Shown: in pieces, positions 59,681-64,000 of the stretch
Layout: the number at the start of each line of letters is the position of its first letter
Numbering within the stretch: the stretch's first letter is position 1
DNA from: Tetragonia tetragonoides
Lineage: Eukaryota > Streptophyta > Magnoliopsida > Caryophyllales > Aizoaceae
Length of the DNA stretch: 64,000 nucleotides
Direction of reading: 5' to 3'
Assembly (NCBI GenBank): GCA_038025085.1
Contig: CM076148.1
Span: 39,052,871 to 39,116,870, forward strand
Translations under genes and position numbers: made by a program
Notes under the pieces: model-generated
The model's input: only the letters and a program-made list of their open reading frames with translations
What the model was told of the DNA's origin: nothing
Databases searched by the model: none

Positions 59681-60097
59681 TCATGTATCCATTCCCATGT
59701 TGGAGTATAGAGCATAGTCAGCATTCAACATGGGTACTTGAAGTAACTTGACATGATATGAGGAGTTTGAATACTCCATACTGGTCTGTTTGTGTGTGAA
59801 TAATGGAGTGCAAAATAGGAGTATAGCAAAATATTGTACCCTCAGCCTATTCTGCGCATTTGCTATTATGTTGTGCCGCATGCTGTAGGTCGACTTAAAG
59901 TATAGAGCATAACATGACATATTTAGTCATGTATCCATTCCCATGTTGGGAATATAGAGCATAGTCAGCATTCAACATGGGTACTTGAAGTAACTAGACA
60001 TGATATGAAGAGTTTGAATACTCCATACTGGTCTGTTTGTGTGTGAATAATGAGTGCAAAATAGGAGCGTAGTAAACTATTGTACCCTCAAGCTATG
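59681..60097 (+). repeat. 246-bp period tandem duplication
   Basis: Copies at 59681-59851 and 59927-60097 share over 150 bp at high identity, from CATGTATCCATTCCCATGTT to ATTGTACCCTCA, with a few indels. Not coding. Confidence 0.88.
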
Positions 60098-61299
60098 TTT
60101 CACATACATGGGAACTCGAGGATTGGGTTCGGGTGAGGATCCGAGGATCAGATCATTGGACTCGCTAATTTTAAGGATTTTCCCTTGTTTTGTTGCTAAT
60201 TTGAAGTGTCATATCGTATCCTAATACCCAAACGGATACGTCTCTTAAAATGAAGAGTCCGAGAAGAGTAAGGATCCTCTAATGTACTTTTCTCCAATAT
60301 CCCCTCCAATAAACTAATATCATCATGCCACATCACTTGTACACTTTAATAGACATCTAACTCTAATTCTTTTTTCCTTTTCTTTTTTGATTCTTGTGAG
60401 TTACTACACCAAGTACTTTACCATTTTATTGGAGAGGATCTCATCTCGTCCGAGAATCATAGCCCTCAAGGCCTCAACCTATTCTGGTTTGATATCTGGA
60501 CTAATTTTGAAAAAAAAAAGAAAAGAAAATGGACATCTGAATCTGATCATGAAATTCCCAAATGACTGATGAGCCTAAAAGTTAAGCCTATCTGTTTTTT
60601 GTTTTTTGTTTCAATAAATTCAAAACGTGATTTCATTTTAACTGTGACACTGACTCACTGGCTAGGTCAATCGTTGCTGGCAAAACAACGGTTACTGTTA
60701 GGCTGATGAATTGAAAACCAATGTGGTAGCAGCTTAGCTAGCTTTCTGTTCATCATGTTTTTGAGCTGGTAGGCTATGAGTTGTTCACATCTTTCAACAA
60801 TCAAAGGGAAAGAGTTGGCAACTTAGTACCTTTATATTTACCATTTGTAGTAGTAAATGCTTCTTTGCAAGTCATTACTTTTAAGCATCTGTGATTTTAC
60901 TGTTACTGTATGACCAGAAGCATAAGAAAAAGAAAAAGAAAAAGGAAAGATTATTAATTATTACTGACTGTTAAGCTTTGGGTGCTGCAGTCTTTTAACT
61001 CTTATCTTTATTGTCTAAATGTGGATGTATGTGGTTTTTGGTACAACCCTTGTTTCGTGCAGTTTTCAGTAGTCATCACACTCATCAGTCTAGATAGCAA
61101 CCCAACCCCATGGCCTTTGCTTATTTCTTGGTGAAGTTTAGCCTGTCATTTTGATCTTAGTTAATAGCTCTGATGTAATAGACCTTTATTTTTTGTTACA
61201 TATGGAACTGATGTACAAATTTGTCATGTTATGGAAGTGTCCTGAAAAGATAGCTAAAGGATGAAAGGGATGTGATTTTTTATTTTTGTTTTTGAGAAA
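60098..61299. other. intergenic, no gene seen
   Basis: AT-rich spacer with no frame over about 60 codons carrying a motif and no terminal repeat pair. Confidence 0.4.
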
Positions 61300-61632
61300 T
61301 GATTAAGGTTTTCTACTTATTTTCATTGACTCTCACTGATTGAGTAAGGTATTGCCACTTATTCTCATTGATTGGATAAGGTCCTGGCATTGATTTCCAC
61401 TGATTCGGTAAGATCCCGCCATTGATTTCCATTGATTCAATAAGGTCCTGACACTGATTCTGTGAGTAGGAATGTGGGCCCTGCCAGTGATTTCCACTGA
61501 TTGAGTAAAGTTCTGACACTGATCCTCATTGATTCAGTAAGGTCGAGCCACTGATTCCCACTAATTGGGTAAGGTCTTGCCACTGATTTCTACTGATGTG
61601 TAAGGTCCAATAAATGGTAAAGAACACACCCT
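61300..61632. mobile_element. minisatellite-bearing TIR element, second copy
   Basis: Same roughly 30-bp unit as at 23910-24249 (CACTGATT..GTAAGGTCCTG), about nine degenerate copies, including the shared longer stretch TTCTGTGAGTAGGAATGTGG seen in both. Ends near AAAGAACACACCC, the reverse of the GGGTGYGTTCTTT start of the other copy. Confidence 0.6.
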
Positions 61633-63199
61633 AGATTGGTCTTTAGTGTAGTACGTTTGGAACTAAATTACCCTTTAGTTGAATGTTTTTGAAGTTGGTA
61701 AAGACTCCCACCCCTTGTTTTAGTCAAAATGAGTCTCAGGACCTAGGGACATTGGCCTTTGCCAATGCTGAACTATTAGGATTTATTTTCTCTCTCTCGT
61801 AGTAGTATCCAATTCAGTTTACTTTAGTGGAGTTCTGTTCGGTTCACTTGAGTGGATAAACGAGGATCGAACTAAAGTCAAAATTCTATGTGTGGTTATC
61901 CAATAGCTATCTGAGCTGATCCACATACTTGCTATGGAGCTCATCGAAGTTTACTTTATAATCAAATAAACAATTTTATTCAGAACTGATTTTACCAATT
62001 TATTCCTAAGTGACCTTTTTTTTTTTTTTGGAAAAAAGTTAAGTTGGGTTTTGTTTAGCTAACTTGAGGGTGATATTTGTTGAATAGTTTGTCCAAATAG
62101 AATTTGTTGAAATTTAACCCTTCTTCATTAACCCAACTATTGTTATAACACCAAAAAAAAGAATCATTTTCCGTTCATTTTTATTGATTTTTTTTTTCAA
62201 TGGTTATGCAGGTGTAGGGTTCATGAGTCCATGATGCCCTTACTTTCTGATGAGATGTAAAAAACTCTTATCTTTTTCTCTTTACTTTCCTTGGTAGCCA
62301 TGCGTGTATCCTTCTCAGAGTTACCTGCTTTCTTAAATTTAGTTATTTCGAATCAAAATTTTCCCAGATCTTATAAAATTTCCTGACAATATATATATTG
62401 TGTTTTTCAAATTTTGTTTTTGGGTTGTTGAAAGAGAAAGTTGTTGCTCTACTTTTTGCAGGTGTCTGTCAATACGTTACCAGGTTATCTTGCAATTTTT
62501 TTCTAATTTCATGAGCCATAAATGAGGTAGGTTGTTTTCTTACCACCTTTCTCGTTTTTCTTCCCCTTTGTTTACCATTATAAATAAATAAATAGTAAAT
62601 CAAGTTTTGCGTGAGATTAATTTATCAAAATATGAGGTCATTTATAAAGAGCAGTGACCCCTTATTTTATGGAAGAGTGACCCCATTCTTACTAAAAGTT
62701 TCGAAGAGAACGTCTAAACTCCTCTAGGTTGCTTCATTTAAGTGCGTCCATGCTCCTGAGCACCCTACGCCATAGGCTCTGCTGCACCAAATGATGACCA
62801 TGGTAACATTCAAATATACACCCTGGCGTTATTAGTTGGATTTAGTATATTGCTCTATAGATAACCTAAATGCATCTAAAAGTCTACATGTTCTTTTTTG
62901 TTTGCCTTTCTCACTAAACTCTTATAAATTGATAGGTTGCTCTGTTTGATTACTGTATTCTTGGTTATCATCTATTCCTCTGTGTCCATTATTAGTACCA
63001 GTATCCTTTTTCCACTCTTTTGGACTAAAACCAAACCAGACTGTCCTTTCAGGGTTTCAGCAATGTTGCAGATTGGGATAAGGTGTAAAGCTCTATATGA
63101 GAAAATTTTAGTGACATTTGGCACATAAACTTCCCACACATAGGGTGTTCTTCCCCTTATTTTGGAATCGGTTAGGTTCACTTCAGCTTAATGACATAT
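61633..63199. other. intergenic, no gene supported
   Basis: A short stretch at 62462-62484 has acceptor- and donor-like borders (TTTTTGCAG before, GTTATC after), but nothing joins to it. Otherwise AT-rich spacer with TTCAGTTTAC-type repeat pieces near 61810. Confidence 0.35.
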
Positions 63200-63416
63200 G
63201 GGTGTGTTTTTTAGAGCTTACACTGTCAATTCAATTTTCTTGTCAGTTTAATCATTTGCTTTTCAGTCCAGTTCAGTGGTGCTAAGTTCAGAAACATACT
63301 TTTTATCTCACATTTGAACTGGTATTCAGTTCAATGGTGCCATGTTCAGTTTAGTGGTTTTTTCAGTCTTGTAGTGTTGAATTCAGTTCAGATAAGTTCA
63401 GCCTTAAAGAACGAAC
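63200..63416. mobile_element. TTCAGTTCAG-family MITE
   Basis: Starts GGGTGTGTTTTTTAGAGCTT and ends in reverse GGTTCGTTCTTTAAGGCTGA, similar to the ends of the element at 18880-19110. Interior dominated by CAGTTCAGT. Target duplication not clear. Confidence 0.5.
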
Positions 63417-63884
63417 CTGTTCTCTCACATATTACTATTCATTTCAATGGAAACCAATTCAGTGCAGTATAATTCAACTCAATAGAAAAAAAACTCACTC
63501 TACACATGCTTAGTACGTGTTCTTTTCCACTTATTTAGTAATCAGTTCAGTAACATGACTATTATCTCGCTTATTACTATTCAGTTTATTTCCATTCATT
63601 CTCCTTTCTCCAGTATTACTGCTTAACCAGCAAAAAAGAAAAGAAAAGTGTCAGGAGTTAAAATCATAATGTTCATGCTTAAAGTCATTTGATTTAGTTG
63701 AACTTGAGCTAAAAGTTTGAGTGAAGTAAGGAAAACCTTCTGGAGCTTCGTTTTAGGAAACTCCAACCTGTTTTATGGTCGTTACTCCAATGTCATTATA
63801 ATTTAATCATAGCACGTTGAAGGTCGTTACTCCAATCCTACTAAACTGAACTTTAGTGAACTAACTGAATAGTAATATGTGAGG

Positions 63885-64000
63885 TTTTAAAAGAGGTAGC
63901 AGTGTTGTGAGGTTGGATTTTATGGCAAAGATTATGATTCAAATCTCACTAAATCTTCTTTGTTGAACATGTCTGCAAGATTTTGCAAGCTATTGCAAAC
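63885..64000 (+). mobile_element. possible SINE, cut by window end
   Basis: GAGGTAGCAGTGTTGTGAGG has an A-box-like layout and TGATTCAAATCTC about 50 bp later is B-box-like. The element would continue beyond the window. Confidence 0.35.

Noticed and set aside
59681..59920. 79-codon minus-strand frame
   Set aside because: Falls within the tandem duplication and has no motif.

Overview
This is nuclear DNA of a flowering plant, most likely a dicot. Genes are split by AT-rich GT..AG introns, proteins belong to plant families (alpha-expansin, MIKC*-type MADS box, chloroplast mTERF, SMAP-like small acidic protein), and the spaces between genes are full of short DNA transposons (Stowaway, Tourist, hAT-like), tRNA-derived SINEs and a decayed LINE. 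The repeat style recalls Caryophyllales/Amaranthaceae, but that is a guess. There is no sign of operons, CRISPR, phage or virus genes.

Layout. (1) 96-3306 (+): six-exon SAM-dependent methyltransferase with a plastid, possibly thylakoid-lumen, targeting region. (2) about 6.3-13.2 kb (+): RING finger protein with a 5' UTR intron, an ACG codon where the start would be expected, and a 3.6 kb intron holding duplications and a Stowaway element. (3) 13.3-26.7 kb: gene-poor, with at least nine small transposons. (4) 26735-28407 (+): alpha-expansin. (5) 28.4-31.1 kb: intergenic. (6) 33237-35567 (+): short organelle-type RRM protein with a 5' UTR intron of about 2 kb. (7) 35.5-39.2 kb: a tandem duplication of the RRM gene's 3' end whose second copy was later hit by two transposons, one of which carries an intact small acidic protein (SMAP1-like) gene on the minus strand. 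(8) 39248-40373 (+): pathogen-related protein, four exons. (9) 40850-46590 (-): 11-exon MIKC* MADS-box gene (AGL30/AGL65 type) with two microexons and a 5' UTR intron. (10) 47.6-50.1 kb: divergent intergenic region with a striking TGACGTCA palindrome. (11) 50118-51020 (+): intronless chloroplast mTERF. (12) 51-64 kb: no gene I can support; SINE, LINE remnant, foldback and tandem duplications.

The genes do not form one pathway. Four proteins look plastid or organelle targeted (methyltransferase, RRM, mTERF) or secreted (expansin). The most unusual object is a transposon family with long terminal inverted repeats and 8-bp target duplications, seen twice (13638-14354 and 37793-38987), each copy carrying different GC-rich cargo, one with a complete SMAP1-like gene. 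Exon joins were built by hand from splice sites and reading frame; every assembled CDS has a length divisible by three. Family names come from motif recognition without a database search.
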